Below, piece after piece: positions 9,874 to 18,745 of a stretch of 64,000 bases of DNA. The DNA lies in contig JACKPL010000002.1 in NCBI GenBank assembly GCA_024233545.1, positions 248,001-312,000 on the forward strand, given 5' to 3'. The notes beneath the pieces were generated by a model. The model worked only from the letters and a program-made list of their open reading frames with translations, had not been told where the DNA came from and made no database searches. The position numbers and the translations under genes were made by a program. The stretch is from a bacterium (lineage in GTDB: Bacteria > Auribacterota > Auribacteria > Auribacterales > Auribacteraceae). Positions within the stretch are counted from its first letter, which is position 1; each line of letters opens with the position of its first letter.

Positions 9874-11139
9874 ATGAGTAACGTTTTTGCACTGGTAGAT
9901 TGCAACTGTTTTTATGTTTCTTGCGAGCGGGTTTTTAACCCTTGTTTGCGTGGGCGTCCGGTAGTCGTTCTCTCCAATAACGATGGATGTATTGTGGCGT
10001 GTTCTCATGAAGCCAAAGCGGTTGGTATGCAACGCGGAGCTCCCGTGTTCAAATACCGCGATAGTATCCGCCGGTACAATGTGGCGGTTTGTTCGTCTAA
10101 TTACCCGTTATATGCGGATATGTCGCGCAGAGTAATGGATTGCCTTGCTCAGTTTACTCCCGATCTCGAAATATACTCGATAGACGAAGCGTTTCTTTTG
10201 TGTCCCCCGCATGTACCGGCAGACGAATATGCCCGGCGTATACAGCAAACAGTATCCCGCTGGACGGGAATTCCGGTTTCAATCGGTGTCGGCCCTACAA
10301 AAACACTTGCGAAATTTGCCAATGAGACTGCTAAAAAACATCCGGTTCATAAAGGGGTGTTGGATTGCAGTACATTACCGGATATCGATGCAATGTTTGC
10401 GGTTTTTCCTGCGGCTGATGTGTGGGGTATCGGCAGGCAGTTAGCGCGCATGCTTGCTCGGTATGGAATACACACTGCTTTGCAGTTAAAGAATATGCCC
10501 GATGTTTGGGTAAAAAAGACTATGGGAAGCGCCGGATTATTTACCGTTTTGGAATTACGCGGTAAACCGTGTATCGCGTTAGATACACTTGAACATGTAA
10601 AAAAAGCAATTTTAACTTCTCGGTCGTTTGGAAAACCTGTCGTTTGTTTTGATGCGCTTAAAGAAGCGCTCATAGCATATACATCGAGTGCTGTTCAAAA
10701 ATTACGATGCAATAAGTCTTTAGCATCGTGCATAACTGTATTTGCGGCAGATGGAAAATACAACGCGGCTAATCAGTATAAGTCTCATTTTACAATGGCG
10801 TTGCCAGCGCCGTCTAGTTATACGCCGGACTTTATCCGATGTGTATCGTCTGGTACACGGCATATTTTTAAAGACGGCATTCGATTTAAAAGAGCAGGCG
10901 TTGTCCTTACCGGTATTGTGCCTGAAGATATCTTTCAGCTTGATATGTTTTCCACGATACAAGAAACACCGGAGCGCAGAGCATTGATGCGTGTGCTAGA
11001 TACGATCAATTACAGATGGGGAAATGATGCCGTTGCATTTGCAAAAACGGCAAAGCCTCAGCCGTGGCAGATGCGTCAAATGTATCTTTCTGCGCGTTAT
11101 ACCACAAATTGGGATCAAATTCCTGTTGTGTCAGTGTGA
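9874..11139 (+). CDS. umuC: UmuC, Y-family DNA polymerase V catalytic subunit
   Basis: A 421-residue Y-family polymerase. The N-terminal palm motif ALVDCNCFYVSCE supplies the first catalytic Asp, and YSIDEAFL the Asp-Glu pair; IGVGPTKTLAKFAN and the WGIG helix-hairpin-helix region follow. Length matches E. coli UmuC (422). It copies past lesions together with UmuD', at the cost of mutations. It starts with ATG three bases after umuD, forming a two-gene operon. No frameshift or missing motif is seen. Confidence 0.95.
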   Translation: MSNVFALVDCNCFYVSCERVFNPCLRGRPVVVLSNNDGCIVACSHEAKAVGMQRGAPVFKYRDSIRRYNVAVCSSNYPLYADMSRRVMDCLAQFTPDLEIYSIDEAFLLCPPHVPADEYARRIQQTVSRWTGIPVSIGVGPTKTLAKFANETAKKHPVHKGVLDCSTLPDIDAMFAVFPAADVWGIGRQLARMLARYGIHTALQLKNMPDVWVKKTMGSAGLFTVLELRGKPCIALDTLEHVKKAILTSRSFGKPVVCFDALKEALIAYTSSAVQKLRCNKSLASCITVFAADGKYNAANQYKSHFTMALPAPSSYTPDFIRCVSSGTRHIFKDGIRFKRAGVVLTGIVPEDIFQLDMFSTIQETPERRALMRVLDTINYRWGNDAVAFAKTAKPQPWQMRQMYLSARYTTNWDQIPVVSV

Positions 11140-11192
11140 TTTGCTTGATGAAAAAACAAATCCATTTTTATCTTATTTGAACAGAAAATATA

Positions 11193-11221
11193 TTGCCAAT
11201 CCATGGTTATACATGTATCAT
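11193..11221 (+). promoter_or_regulatory. Probable promoter for the thioredoxin-like pair
   Basis: TTGCCA (11193-11198), a 17-base spacer and TATCAT (11216-11221) lie about 60 bases before the first thioredoxin-like gene. The match to the -35/-10 consensus is good and the gap has no other gene. Confidence 0.4.
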
Positions 11222-11282
11222 GGTCATGTTTGCGGAGTAGAAGAAGGGCAATTATTAAGTATGAATACAAGGAGAATCAAGG

Positions 11283-11828
11283 ATGCTGTTGGAATCAGAA
11301 AAAATCGATTTGGGTACACCACTGGTAAATTTTAAACTGCCGGGAATTGATGGACAAACCTATACGCCTGAAAGTTTTAAAAATTATGAAGCATTGGTAG
11401 TGGTAGTTTCCTGCAACCATTGCCCCTATGCGGTAGCGTCATGGCCGATACTGATTACTTTGCAAAAACAGTTTCAGGATAAAGGTGTCCGATTCGTCGC
11501 GATTAACCCGAATGATGGTGTTCGGTATCCTGATGATGCATTCGAAAAAATGGCGCCGTATGCAGAAACAATCGGGTTGAATTTTCCCTACTTGAGAGAT
11601 GAAACTCAACAAGTAGCGCGCGATTTACGTGCACAGTGCACGCCGGATATTTATGTTTATAACAATCGGCGGAAACTCTATTATCATGGGCGCATCAATG
11701 ACAATTGGCAACATCCCGAAAAAGTTACGCAAGAAAACTTAAAAGACGCCATTTCACGCCTTGTAAATAATGAACCTGCTCCGGAACGGCAGTATCCGTC
11801 AATGGGTTGTTCAATCAAATGGAAATAA
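11283..11828 (+). CDS. Cytoplasmic thioredoxin-fold (AhpC/TSA-like) protein
   Basis: A 181-residue member of the redoxin/AhpC-TSA superfamily with the active-site motif C44-N-H-C47 followed by PYA, and a late cis-proline turn CTPD. Proteins of this type reduce disulphides or peroxides; the exact substrate is unknown. There is no signal peptide, so it should act in the cytoplasm. AAGGAG at 11269-11274 serves the ATG start. The next gene is a clear paralogue with a signal peptide, 24 bases downstream, so the pair probably covers both sides of the membrane. Confidence 0.85.
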   Translation: MLLESEKIDLGTPLVNFKLPGIDGQTYTPESFKNYEALVVVVSCNHCPYAVASWPILITLQKQFQDKGVRFVAINPNDGVRYPDDAFEKMAPYAETIGLNFPYLRDETQQVARDLRAQCTPDIYVYNNRRKLYYHGRINDNWQHPEKVTQENLKDAISRLVNNEPAPERQYPSMGCSIKWK

Positions 11829-11852
11829 TAGTAACATGATGAGGAGCTCATT

Positions 11853-12470
11853 ATGAAAAGCAAAATAATGGTGTGTGCTCTGTTTTTTTCATTGATAACG
11901 GTGGTATCGGCCTTAAGCAAAGATGTGTTAGAATCTGAAAAAGTAGCAGTTGGAACGCCGATTGTGCAGTTTAACTTACAAGGAACTGACGGCAAGATGT
12001 ATTCCAATCAGGATTTTACTACAGCAGATGTGCTTGTTCTGATTGTTACCTGCAACCACTGCCCTTATGCAAAGGCGGCATGGCAACCATTAACCGCTCT
12101 GCAAGACGAGTTTGCCGATAAAGGAGTTCAATTTGTAGCGGTAAATCCCAATGATGCCGAGTCATATCCCGAAGACAGTTTTGAGAATATGAAAGAGTTT
12201 GTACAGCAATACAAATTGAATTTCCCTTATCTCTATGATGAAAGCCAGCAAACGGCAAAACAGCTGGGTGCAGTATGTACGCCGGATGTATTTGTATATG
12301 GAAAAGACCGAACGCTTTATTTTAGAGGGCGAGTTGCCGATAACTTGTTTAATCCGGCGGAAGTAACTGATGAGAGCCTCAAAAATGCCCTTAATGGATT
12401 GATTAACGGCAATCCGCCGCCATCGGAGCAGAACAATTCTTTCGGATGTTCTATAAAGTGGAAAAACTAG
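11853..12470 (+). CDS. Exported thioredoxin-fold (AhpC/TSA-like) protein
   Basis: A 205-residue paralogue of the preceding gene. Residues 1-22 form a signal peptide (Lys-rich start, hydrophobic core, ending near VSALS), so the protein should be periplasmic. The active site is C67-N-H-C70-PYA, with CTPD later; both proteins end in a GCSIKWK-type tail. It likely performs thiol-disulphide exchange or peroxide removal outside the cytoplasm. Tandem duplication followed by gain or loss of the signal peptide is the simplest origin. A GAGGAG-like ribosome site precedes the ATG. Confidence 0.85.
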   Translation: MKSKIMVCALFFSLITVVSALSKDVLESEKVAVGTPIVQFNLQGTDGKMYSNQDFTTADVLVLIVTCNHCPYAKAAWQPLTALQDEFADKGVQFVAVNPNDAESYPEDSFENMKEFVQQYKLNFPYLYDESQQTAKQLGAVCTPDVFVYGKDRTLYFRGRVADNLFNPAEVTDESLKNALNGLINGNPPPSEQNNSFGCSIKWKN

Positions 12471-12513
12471 TTTTTCTGAGGCGATAAACTACTGATTTTA
12501 AGTCAAATTATAA

Positions 12514-12543
12514 TTGACATGTTTTATAAATTGGGTGTACTAT
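12514..12543 (+). promoter_or_regulatory. Strong promoter for the rubredoxin gene
   Basis: Perfect TTGACA (12514-12519), an 18-base spacer and TACTAT (12538-12543). Transcription would begin near 12550, leaving a leader of roughly 110 bases before the rubredoxin start at 12659. Confidence 0.6.
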
Positions 12544-12618
12544 CAACCCCTTTATTATAGTATAAGATTTATGTGTTCGTTTATGATTTCAAAAAAGAAT
12601 AAATACATCAACTTAAAA

Positions 12619-12636
12619 GCATGTGAAACCACATGC
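12619..12636 (+). promoter_or_regulatory. Leader hairpin just before the rubredoxin ribosome site
   Basis: A perfect 7-bp stem GCATGTG/CACATGC with a 4-base AAAC loop lies in the leader, 10 bases before the AAGGAGG site (12647-12653). It may stabilise the mRNA or tune translation. There is no U tract, so it is not a terminator. Confidence 0.4.
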
Positions 12637-12658
12637 GCAAAATGTCAAGGAGGCCCTA

Positions 12659-12799
12659 ATGCAGCAGTACCGATGTATCTTATGCGGATATATTTATGAT
12701 CCGGAAGAGAATAACAACGTTCCGTTTGAAGATTTACCGGAAGATTGGCAATGCCCTGAATGCGGCGCAGATAAAACAGAATTTGAGGTCTTAGACTGA
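12659..12799 (+). CDS. Rubredoxin (46 residues)
   Basis: ATG to TGA reads as a 46-residue rubredoxin with both iron-binding knuckles: C-I-L-C-G-Y near the start and C-P-E-C-G-A near the end, with the conserved YIYDP and DLPEDW segments. It holds one Fe(Cys)4 centre and moves single electrons, typically to peroxide or superoxide reductases or diiron proteins in anaerobes. An AAGGAGG ribosome site is 5 bases upstream. It has its own promoter and a strong terminator, so it is probably transcribed alone. It sits next to thioredoxin-like genes, suggesting an oxidative-stress role. Confidence 0.93.
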   Translation: MQQYRCILCGYIYDPEENNNVPFEDLPEDWQCPECGADKTEFEVLD

Positions 12800-12807
12800 T
12801 TTATTCT

Positions 12808-12847
12808 AAAAAAGCCGCATGTGACCCATGCGGCTTTTTTCTTTTTT
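12808..12847 (+). terminator. Rho-independent terminator after the first rubredoxin
   Basis: A perfect 14-bp stem (12808-12821 with 12827-12840), GC-rich in the middle, a 5-base loop and a run of T. Because the stem is flanked by A and T runs it may work in both directions. Confidence 0.9.
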
Positions 12848-12939
12848 AAACGCCGGATTTGTAGGTCAAGCCGGAACTTAATTATCTTCAAGAGGTTACT
12901 GTATTGTTGCAAATCTTTCCTTTTAGGTGGACATGAAAA

Positions 12940-13113
12940 ATGTATAATCAGGAAAATATATTTCAAGCAATTAAAACGAGGCAGTACCGTTGTATAATTT
13001 GCGGATATATATACGATCCTTTGGAAAATCATAATATCGATTTTCTTACGTTGCCCTCAGATTGGGTATGCCCTGAATGCGGAGTAGGGAAATCGAAATT
13101 TACACAGATATAA
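12940..13113 (+). CDS. Second rubredoxin (57 residues)
   Basis: A 57-residue rubredoxin with a 13-15-residue N-terminal extension before QYRC. Both metal knuckles are intact (C-I-I-C-G-Y and C-P-E-C-G-V), with YIYDP and LPSDW. AGGTGG at 12925-12930 serves the ATG; a nearer ATG at 12933 runs into a stop after four codons. It is a diverged copy of the gene 140 bases upstream, separated from it by a strong terminator, so the two may be expressed under different conditions. Confidence 0.9.
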   Translation: MYNQENIFQAIKTRQYRCIICGYIYDPLENHNIDFLTLPSDWVCPECGVGKSKFTQI

Positions 13114-13255
13114 TTATTGTTTAGTTTGATTATATTCTGCAATTTTTGATGAGCTTTATAAATTTAGGACGGTTCATTAACGAGAGGCGCTTCAATTACT
13201 CAAATACATAAAATTAATGTACTGGCGGCACTAATCGTATTAGAGGGTGTAAATA

Positions 13256-15274
13256 ATGCAAGAATTAAAGCAAGTATTAGATGAGAAATGTATAACAGCG
13301 ATTCGCATGTTGGCGGCTGATGCTGTTGAAAAAGCTCGGTCTGGGCATCCCGGCATGCCGCTTGGCGCGGCGCCTCTTATCTATGTATTGTGGAATAAAT
13401 TTTTAAAACATAACCCGTCTAATCCGCATTGGTTTGATAGAGACCGCTTTATCTTATCGGCCGGCCATGGTTCTGCACTCCTTTATGCGATGTTGCATTT
13501 AACAGGCTATGATGTTTCTCTTGAAGAAATTAAAAATTTCCGGCAATGGGGCAGTAAAACTGCAGGGCATCCTGAATACGGGCATACGCCGGGCGTCGAA
13601 GCGACAACCGGCCCACTTGGACAGGGGTTCGGAATGGGAGTTGGTATGGCGATTGCCGAACAGGTTTTGGCTCGGCAGTTTAATCGGGAACAGTTGGCTG
13701 TTGTGGATCATTATACTTATGCGATTGTCTCTGACGGCGATCTTATGGAAGGTATATCGTCCGAGGCCGCATCGCTTGCCGGGTTTTTAAAACTAGGCAA
13801 GCTGATTTACCTCTATGATCAAAATTTCATTTCTATTGAAGGAAGCACAGACCTTACATTTACCGAAGATATACAACAGCGGTTTACGGCTCACAACTGG
13901 CATGTAGTTAAAGTTGACGATGGCAATAATATTGAGTCTTTGGAAACAGCAATCAGGGAAGCACAGCAGGTTAAAAATCAGCCTTCATTGATAATCGCAA
14001 GGACTCATATCGGATACGGGAGCCCTAAGCAGGACAATCAAAATTCCCATGGAGAACCGCTTGGAACAGACGCGATGGCGGCAACCCGTAAATTTTTCGG
14101 CTGGGGCTGTGAACCGTTTCATATCCCGCAAGATGTTGCAGAGTATATGCATGGAGCAGTGGAGAAGGGTAAACAATTCGAAAAGGATTGGCAAAGCTTG
14201 TTTGAGCATTATAAGCAAACGTATCCTTCCCATGCATCATTACTAGAAAAACAATATGCTGGGGAATTGCCCGAAAACTGGGATGATGCAATTAAAAATT
14301 TTGTTTTTTCTACCGATGAAAAACCGATGGCTACACGAACTGCTTCAGGAAAAATAATGAACCTGCTTGCAGAAAAAATACCGCACTTAATTGGAGGTTC
14401 AGCGGACCTTGCGCCGTCGACCAAAACATTTTTATCAAAATACGGTTCATTGGGCAGTATTCATTCTGATGGCAAAGAGCAGAGAAATATTCATTTCGGA
14501 GTACGCGAACATGCAATGGGTGCCGCGGTCAATGGCATGGCTCTTCATGGCGGTATAATTCCTTATGGTTCGACGTTCCTTGTGTTTTCCGATTATATGA
14601 GGCCGTCAATACGCCTTGCGGCTTTAATGAATGTTCATTCATTATTTGTTTTTACCCACGACAGTATAGGTGTGGGAGAAGACGGCCCGACGCATCAGCC
14701 TATAGAGCATGTGATGTCACTCAGGCTGATACCGAATTTACTCGATTTCAGGCCCGGCGATGCAAATGAAACTTTGGCGGCATGGCGCCTTGCTGTGGAA
14801 CTTAAAAGGCCTGCAGTGTTCTTCCTTTCACGCCAGAATTTACCGGTTCTCGATACAAAACGTTATCCGGTATTAGAAGGTGTTTCAAAGGGCGCTTATA
14901 TTCTCTCGGAATCCGGTACCGGCAAACCGGATATTATTCTCTTGGCGACTGGTTCGGAAGTGTTTCTTGCTGTCCAAGCGCAGGAACAGCTCAAAGAAAA
15001 AGGAATACATGCACGTGTTGTTTCCATGCCGTCGTGGAAACTATTTGAAGAACAATCATTGCAGTATCGTAACGCAGTGCTTCTTCCGGCAATAAAAAAA
15101 CGGATTGCCATAGAAGCTGGAATAACCCTTGGATGGCAAAAATGGGTTGGCAGTGAAGGCGCAATTATCGGAATAGACCGTTTCGGCGCTTCTGCTCCGG
15201 GTGAAATTGTGATGAAACAGTTCGGTTTTTCTGTCGATGCTATTGTAAAACATTCATGTGACTTATTGTCGTAA
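13256..15274 (+). CDS. tkt: Transketolase
   Basis: A 672-residue transketolase, the usual length. N-terminal half binds thiamine diphosphate: SGHPGMPLG, GPLGQGFG, and the SDGDLMEG...NFISIEGS motif. The middle domain has the GVREHAMG and THDSIGVGEDGPTHQP motifs. It exchanges two-carbon units between pentose and other sugar phosphates in the non-oxidative pentose phosphate pathway. A weak AGAGGG ribosome site precedes the ATG. Downstream, past a terminator-like hairpin, are gnd, zwf and pgl of the same pathway. Transaldolase is not in the window. Confidence 0.96.
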   Translation: MQELKQVLDEKCITAIRMLAADAVEKARSGHPGMPLGAAPLIYVLWNKFLKHNPSNPHWFDRDRFILSAGHGSALLYAMLHLTGYDVSLEEIKNFRQWGSKTAGHPEYGHTPGVEATTGPLGQGFGMGVGMAIAEQVLARQFNREQLAVVDHYTYAIVSDGDLMEGISSEAASLAGFLKLGKLIYLYDQNFISIEGSTDLTFTEDIQQRFTAHNWHVVKVDDGNNIESLETAIREAQQVKNQPSLIIARTHIGYGSPKQDNQNSHGEPLGTDAMAATRKFFGWGCEPFHIPQDVAEYMHGAVEKGKQFEKDWQSLFEHYKQTYPSHASLLEKQYAGELPENWDDAIKNFVFSTDEKPMATRTASGKIMNLLAEKIPHLIGGSADLAPSTKTFLSKYGSLGSIHSDGKEQRNIHFGVREHAMGAAVNGMALHGGIIPYGSTFLVFSDYMRPSIRLAALMNVHSLFVFTHDSIGVGEDGPTHQPIEHVMSLRLIPNLLDFRPGDANETLAAWRLAVELKRPAVFFLSRQNLPVLDTKRYPVLEGVSKGAYILSESGTGKPDIILLATGSEVFLAVQAQEQLKEKGIHARVVSMPSWKLFEEQSLQYRNAVLLPAIKKRIAIEAGITLGWQKWVGSEGAIIGIDRFGASAPGEIVMKQFGFSVDAIVKHSCDLLS

Positions 15275-15349
15275 ATTGTTTGAATGTTAATAAAAGTGGC
15301 AGTACAGGGGAAAATCATTATATATTCCATTATTTACGTTCACAGATGT

Positions 15350-15394
15350 AAATTCTCCAACATACTTAAAAAAAGTGTGTTATGGAGAATTTTT
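15350..15394 (+). terminator. Terminator-like hairpin between tkt and gnd
   Basis: AAATTCTCCA (15350-15359) pairs with TGGAGAATTT (15383-15392). The stem continues imperfectly inward (CATACTT with AAGTGTG) around an A-rich loop and ends in a short T run. It suggests that gnd-zwf-pgl is transcribed separately from tkt. Confidence 0.6.
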
Positions 15395-15427
15395 AGTTTA
15401 AAGATTTTTTACTGGTAGGAGAGATAT

Positions 15428-16417
15428 ATGCATATAGCGTTAGTTGGTTTAGGCAGAATGGGAATGAATATGGCCCGCCGGTTATATCAAGGGAAACACG
15501 ATGTCGTCGTATATGATGTAGATGTAGCTAAGGCGGATATGCTTGCGTGTGAAGGTTTAATCGGTGTTCATTCGCTTGAGGAACTCTGTAGAAAGCTTCC
15601 TCTTCCTCGTGCAGTGTGGCTTATGCTTCCTGCAGGAAAACCGGTCGACGATCTATTGGTACAGCTCCATTCGCTTTTGAGTAAAGGGGATATTATCATC
15701 GAAGGAGGAAATACTTTTTTTCGCGATGATATCAGGCGTTCGGAAGAATGTAAACAATACGGCATTCATTATATAGATGCTGGAGTTTCCGGCGGAATAT
15801 GGGGTTTGGAAAAAGGGTATTGTACTATGGTGGGCGGGAGCAAAGAAGATTTTGATTATATTGAACCGTTGTTAAGAACACTTGCTCCAAAAGATGGGTA
15901 TTTATATTGCGGTTCGTCCGGCGCGGGGCATTTTGTTAAAATGGTCCATAATGGGATTGAATATGGTATGATGGAGGCTTATGGAGAAGGATTCGAACTG
16001 CTCAAAGCATCTCCGTATAAAGAATCTCTCAACCTTAGGGAAGTGGCTCATTTGTGGAATCAAGGGAGTGTTGTTCGGTCGTGGTTGTTGGAACTGCTTG
16101 AAAGCGCATTTTCCAAAGACCCTGAACTCTCGAATATTTCAGGTTTTGTGCAGGATTCCGGAGAAGGGCGGTGGACGGTACAGCAGGCGGTTGAACTTGG
16201 CGTTTCTATTCCGGTGATTGCTGATGCGCTCTTTAAACGATTTCAGTCGCGGCAAAATGATGTGTTTTCGGATAAAGTATTAGCGGCACTGCGCAATGAG
16301 TTTGGAGGCCATGCGGTTTTTCAGGATAAAAAAGAACAAGGTTCATCCACTGCCGGTGCAGGAAAAGTATCACATTCGGAAGCCGATGTGCGAAAAATTA
16401 AAAGAAGCGATGCATAA
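15428..16417 (+). CDS. gnd: 6-phosphogluconate dehydrogenase, decarboxylating, short (YqeC/GndA-like) type
   Basis: A 329-residue enzyme of the short class, unlike the ~470-residue E. coli Gnd. It has the Rossmann motif GLGRMG (Gly7, 9, 12), the substrate motif DAGVSGGIWG and KMVHNGIEYGMMEAYGEG. The second strand ends in YDVD (acidic residues 30 and 32); in this fold an acidic residue there favours NAD over NADP, so NAD use is inferred. It oxidises 6-phosphogluconate to ribulose 5-phosphate and CO2. GTAGGAGAG precedes the start. zwf begins two bases after its stop, so they form an operon. Confidence 0.93.
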   Translation: MHIALVGLGRMGMNMARRLYQGKHDVVVYDVDVAKADMLACEGLIGVHSLEELCRKLPLPRAVWLMLPAGKPVDDLLVQLHSLLSKGDIIIEGGNTFFRDDIRRSEECKQYGIHYIDAGVSGGIWGLEKGYCTMVGGSKEDFDYIEPLLRTLAPKDGYLYCGSSGAGHFVKMVHNGIEYGMMEAYGEGFELLKASPYKESLNLREVAHLWNQGSVVRSWLLELLESAFSKDPELSNISGFVQDSGEGRWTVQQAVELGVSIPVIADALFKRFQSRQNDVFSDKVLAALRNEFGGHAVFQDKKEQGSSTAGAGKVSHSEADVRKIKRSDA

Positions 16418-16419
16418 TT

Positions 16420-17994
16420 ATGGCATGTTTTAAAAGCCATATCACTATTCGAGACGATTTTTGTGTTGAATCCAAAGCCCAGCCATGCGGCATTGTCATT
16501 TTCGGGGCTTCAGGCGACCTTACTGCGCGCAAACTCATCCCCGCTTTATTTCATCTTTTTCATCGTAAATTGTTGCCGCATAACTTTTTTATCGTCGGAT
16601 GCGGGCGCAGTTCGATCAGTTCGGAAGATTTTCGCGATAAAATAGCCGCCGCTCTTGTAGATGAAAACAATAAATTAGTTGCGAATGATACTCCGTATTT
16701 TAAAGAAGTGTTTTATGATGAAATCCTTCATTTTGTCAATCGATGTACCTATGTTATTGGCGAGTATCAGGAGAACGAACTCTATCTTCATCTTTCTAAA
16801 GAACTTAAGGTTTTAAATAAAAAATTTGGTACGGGAGGAAACCACATTTTTTATCTTGCCACTCCTCCACAGCTCTACAATGTCATTCCGCGTTTCCTTT
16901 CTGAAAATGGGTTAATTACTGAATCTGGAGAAACTTCGCCATGGTCGCGTGTTGTAGTGGAAAAACCTTTCGGGCATGATTTGGCGAGTGCTGTAAGGCT
17001 CGATACGGAGCTTCATGAATTTTTATCTGAAAAGCAGATTTATCGCATCGATCATTATCTTGGTAAAGAAACAGTGCAGAATATTCTTATATTTCGTTTT
17101 GCCAACGCGATTTTTGAACCGGTATGGAATAGGCATTACATAGATCATGTTCAGATCACCGTTTCCGAATCGCTTGGCGTAGGGCATCGGTATGGGTATT
17201 ATGAGCAGGCAGGCTTAATGCGCGATATGTTTCAAAACCACATGCTCCAAATGATGGCACTTGTTGCAATGGAGCCTCCTGTGTCTTTCGAGCCGGATGA
17301 AGTGCGTGATGAGAAAGTAAAGCTTCTTCAATCAGTAAGAAAGCTTCAGGAAGATTGGATTATCCGCGGCCAATATACTGATGGAGTATGTAATGGGGAA
17401 GCAGTCTGCTCCTACCGTAAGGAAAAAGGGGTTAACCCTCATTCAAACAGAGAAACATTTGTTGCCGCCCGGCTTTTTGTTGATAATTGGCGATGGAAGG
17501 ATGTACCGTTTTATCTCCGTTCCGGAAAACGCTTACCGCAGAAAGTGAGCGAAATTGCTGTCTTTTTTAAAAAAGTGCCGCATTCAATTTTTACGCCGAT
17601 TTCTTCCGATGACCTTGCGCCGAATGTTCTGGTGTTTCACGTCCAACCTGAACAAGGCGTTTCTCTCACGATCCATGCAAAACGTCCCGGCCCGAAACTC
17701 TGTATGAGTTCGTTGACAATGGATTTCAATTACGAAGAAATTTTTGGCGCTGATCCGCCCGATGCGTATCAGCGGTTACTGCTCGATTGCATGCTAGGCG
17801 ACCAAACGTTGTTTATCCGGCATGACGATATGCAAGTTGCGTGGACATTGATTTCTCCAATCCTTGAGAAATGGGAAATTGATCAAACTGCCGAAACGCT
17901 GTACCCCTATCCTGCGGGAACATGGGGGCCTGAACAATCGGAACTTCTTCTAAAAAAAGATAAACGCAAATGGTATTCGTGTGAACAAGAATAA
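16420..17994 (+). CDS. zwf: Glucose-6-phosphate 1-dehydrogenase
   Basis: A 524-residue G6PD with the nucleotide motif IFGASGDLTARKL near residues 27-39 and the active-site signature RIDHYLGKE containing the substrate-binding Lys and catalytic His pair. It oxidises glucose 6-phosphate to 6-phosphogluconolactone, the entry step of the oxidative pentose phosphate branch. It lies between gnd and pgl in a tight operon. The coenzyme cannot be read with confidence from the sequence. No truncation is apparent. Confidence 0.96.
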   Translation: MACFKSHITIRDDFCVESKAQPCGIVIFGASGDLTARKLIPALFHLFHRKLLPHNFFIVGCGRSSISSEDFRDKIAAALVDENNKLVANDTPYFKEVFYDEILHFVNRCTYVIGEYQENELYLHLSKELKVLNKKFGTGGNHIFYLATPPQLYNVIPRFLSENGLITESGETSPWSRVVVEKPFGHDLASAVRLDTELHEFLSEKQIYRIDHYLGKETVQNILIFRFANAIFEPVWNRHYIDHVQITVSESLGVGHRYGYYEQAGLMRDMFQNHMLQMMALVAMEPPVSFEPDEVRDEKVKLLQSVRKLQEDWIIRGQYTDGVCNGEAVCSYRKEKGVNPHSNRETFVAARLFVDNWRWKDVPFYLRSGKRLPQKVSEIAVFFKKVPHSIFTPISSDDLAPNVLVFHVQPEQGVSLTIHAKRPGPKLCMSSLTMDFNYEEIFGADPPDAYQRLLLDCMLGDQTLFIRHDDMQVAWTLISPILEKWEIDQTAETLYPYPAGTWGPEQSELLLKKDKRKWYSCEQE

Positions 17995-18007
17995 TCAGAG
18001 GGTACAT

Positions 18008-18745
18008 ATGGTACAGCGTCAAGTGCGCGAGTATGCGTCAAATATTGAAATGAGCATTGCGGTTGCGGAGTTTATCTGTGAATATGCAAATAATTGTGTC
18101 GGAAAACAGGGAAGTTTTACAATTGCCTTATCAGGGGGAACGACTCCGGCGAGAACATATTCTTTGCTTGCTCAAGAACCGTATATAACAATTATGCCGT
18201 GGGAAAAAACACATGTTTTTTTCGGCGATGAACGGTTTGTTCCACCGGATCATCCGGACAATAACTTTCGGATGGCGAATGAGCATCTTTTAACCAAAGT
18301 GCCTATTCCCCGACACAATATTTTTCCCATTGATACTCAGGTTGAGTCCGTTCAGGAATCGGCAAAGCGGTATGATAATTTGTTGAAAGAATTTTTTGTT
18401 TCAACCGATTCCAAGCCGATGACTTTTGATTTAATTCTGTTGGGAGTAGGGACAGATGGGCATACGGCATCTTTGTTTCCGTCAACTCCCGCGTTAAAAG
18501 AAAAAGAGAGGTGGGTTGTCAACACCTGCGCTCCCGAATACGCCGCCTCCCGCCAACGCATAACGCTTACGTTTCCTGCAATAAACTTGTCTCGCTGTGC
18601 AGTGTTTCTCTGCGGAGGGAAGGGCAAGAAAAACATCATAGGCACAATTATTAACGATGAATTTGATGCGAAACTACATTATCCCGCCGCTTGTGTCGAT
18701 ACACTTGATGAAATAATATGGTTTGTCGATACGGAAGGCTTTTGA
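18008..18745 (+). CDS. pgl: 6-phosphogluconolactonase
   Basis: A 245-residue DevB/Pgl-type lactonase. Visible motifs are LSGGTTPARTY, FFGDERFVPPDHPDNN and LGVGTDGHTASLFP, the three blocks that form the active site in the NagB-like fold. It hydrolyses 6-phosphogluconolactone between Zwf and Gnd. An in-frame GTG at 17981 would overlap zwf, but AGAGGG just before the ATG at 18008 fits better, so I chose that start. It is the last gene of the gnd-zwf-pgl unit. Confidence 0.93.
   Translation: MVQRQVREYASNIEMSIAVAEFICEYANNCVGKQGSFTIALSGGTTPARTYSLLAQEPYITIMPWEKTHVFFGDERFVPPDHPDNNFRMANEHLLTKVPIPRHNIFPIDTQVESVQESAKRYDNLLKEFFVSTDSKPMTFDLILLGVGTDGHTASLFPSTPALKEKERWVVNTCAPEYAASRQRITLTFPAINLSRCAVFLCGGKGKKNIIGTIINDEFDAKLHYPAACVDTLDEIIWFVDTEGF

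Noticed and set aside
12462..12475. Palindrome AAAAACTAGTTTTT at the end of the second thioredoxin-like gene
   Set aside because: It lacks a loop and GC pairs, so I do not call it a terminator.
12514..12699. 61-residue frame across the rubredoxin leader
   Set aside because: It overlaps the promoter and the rubredoxin gene in another frame, so it is a chance frame.
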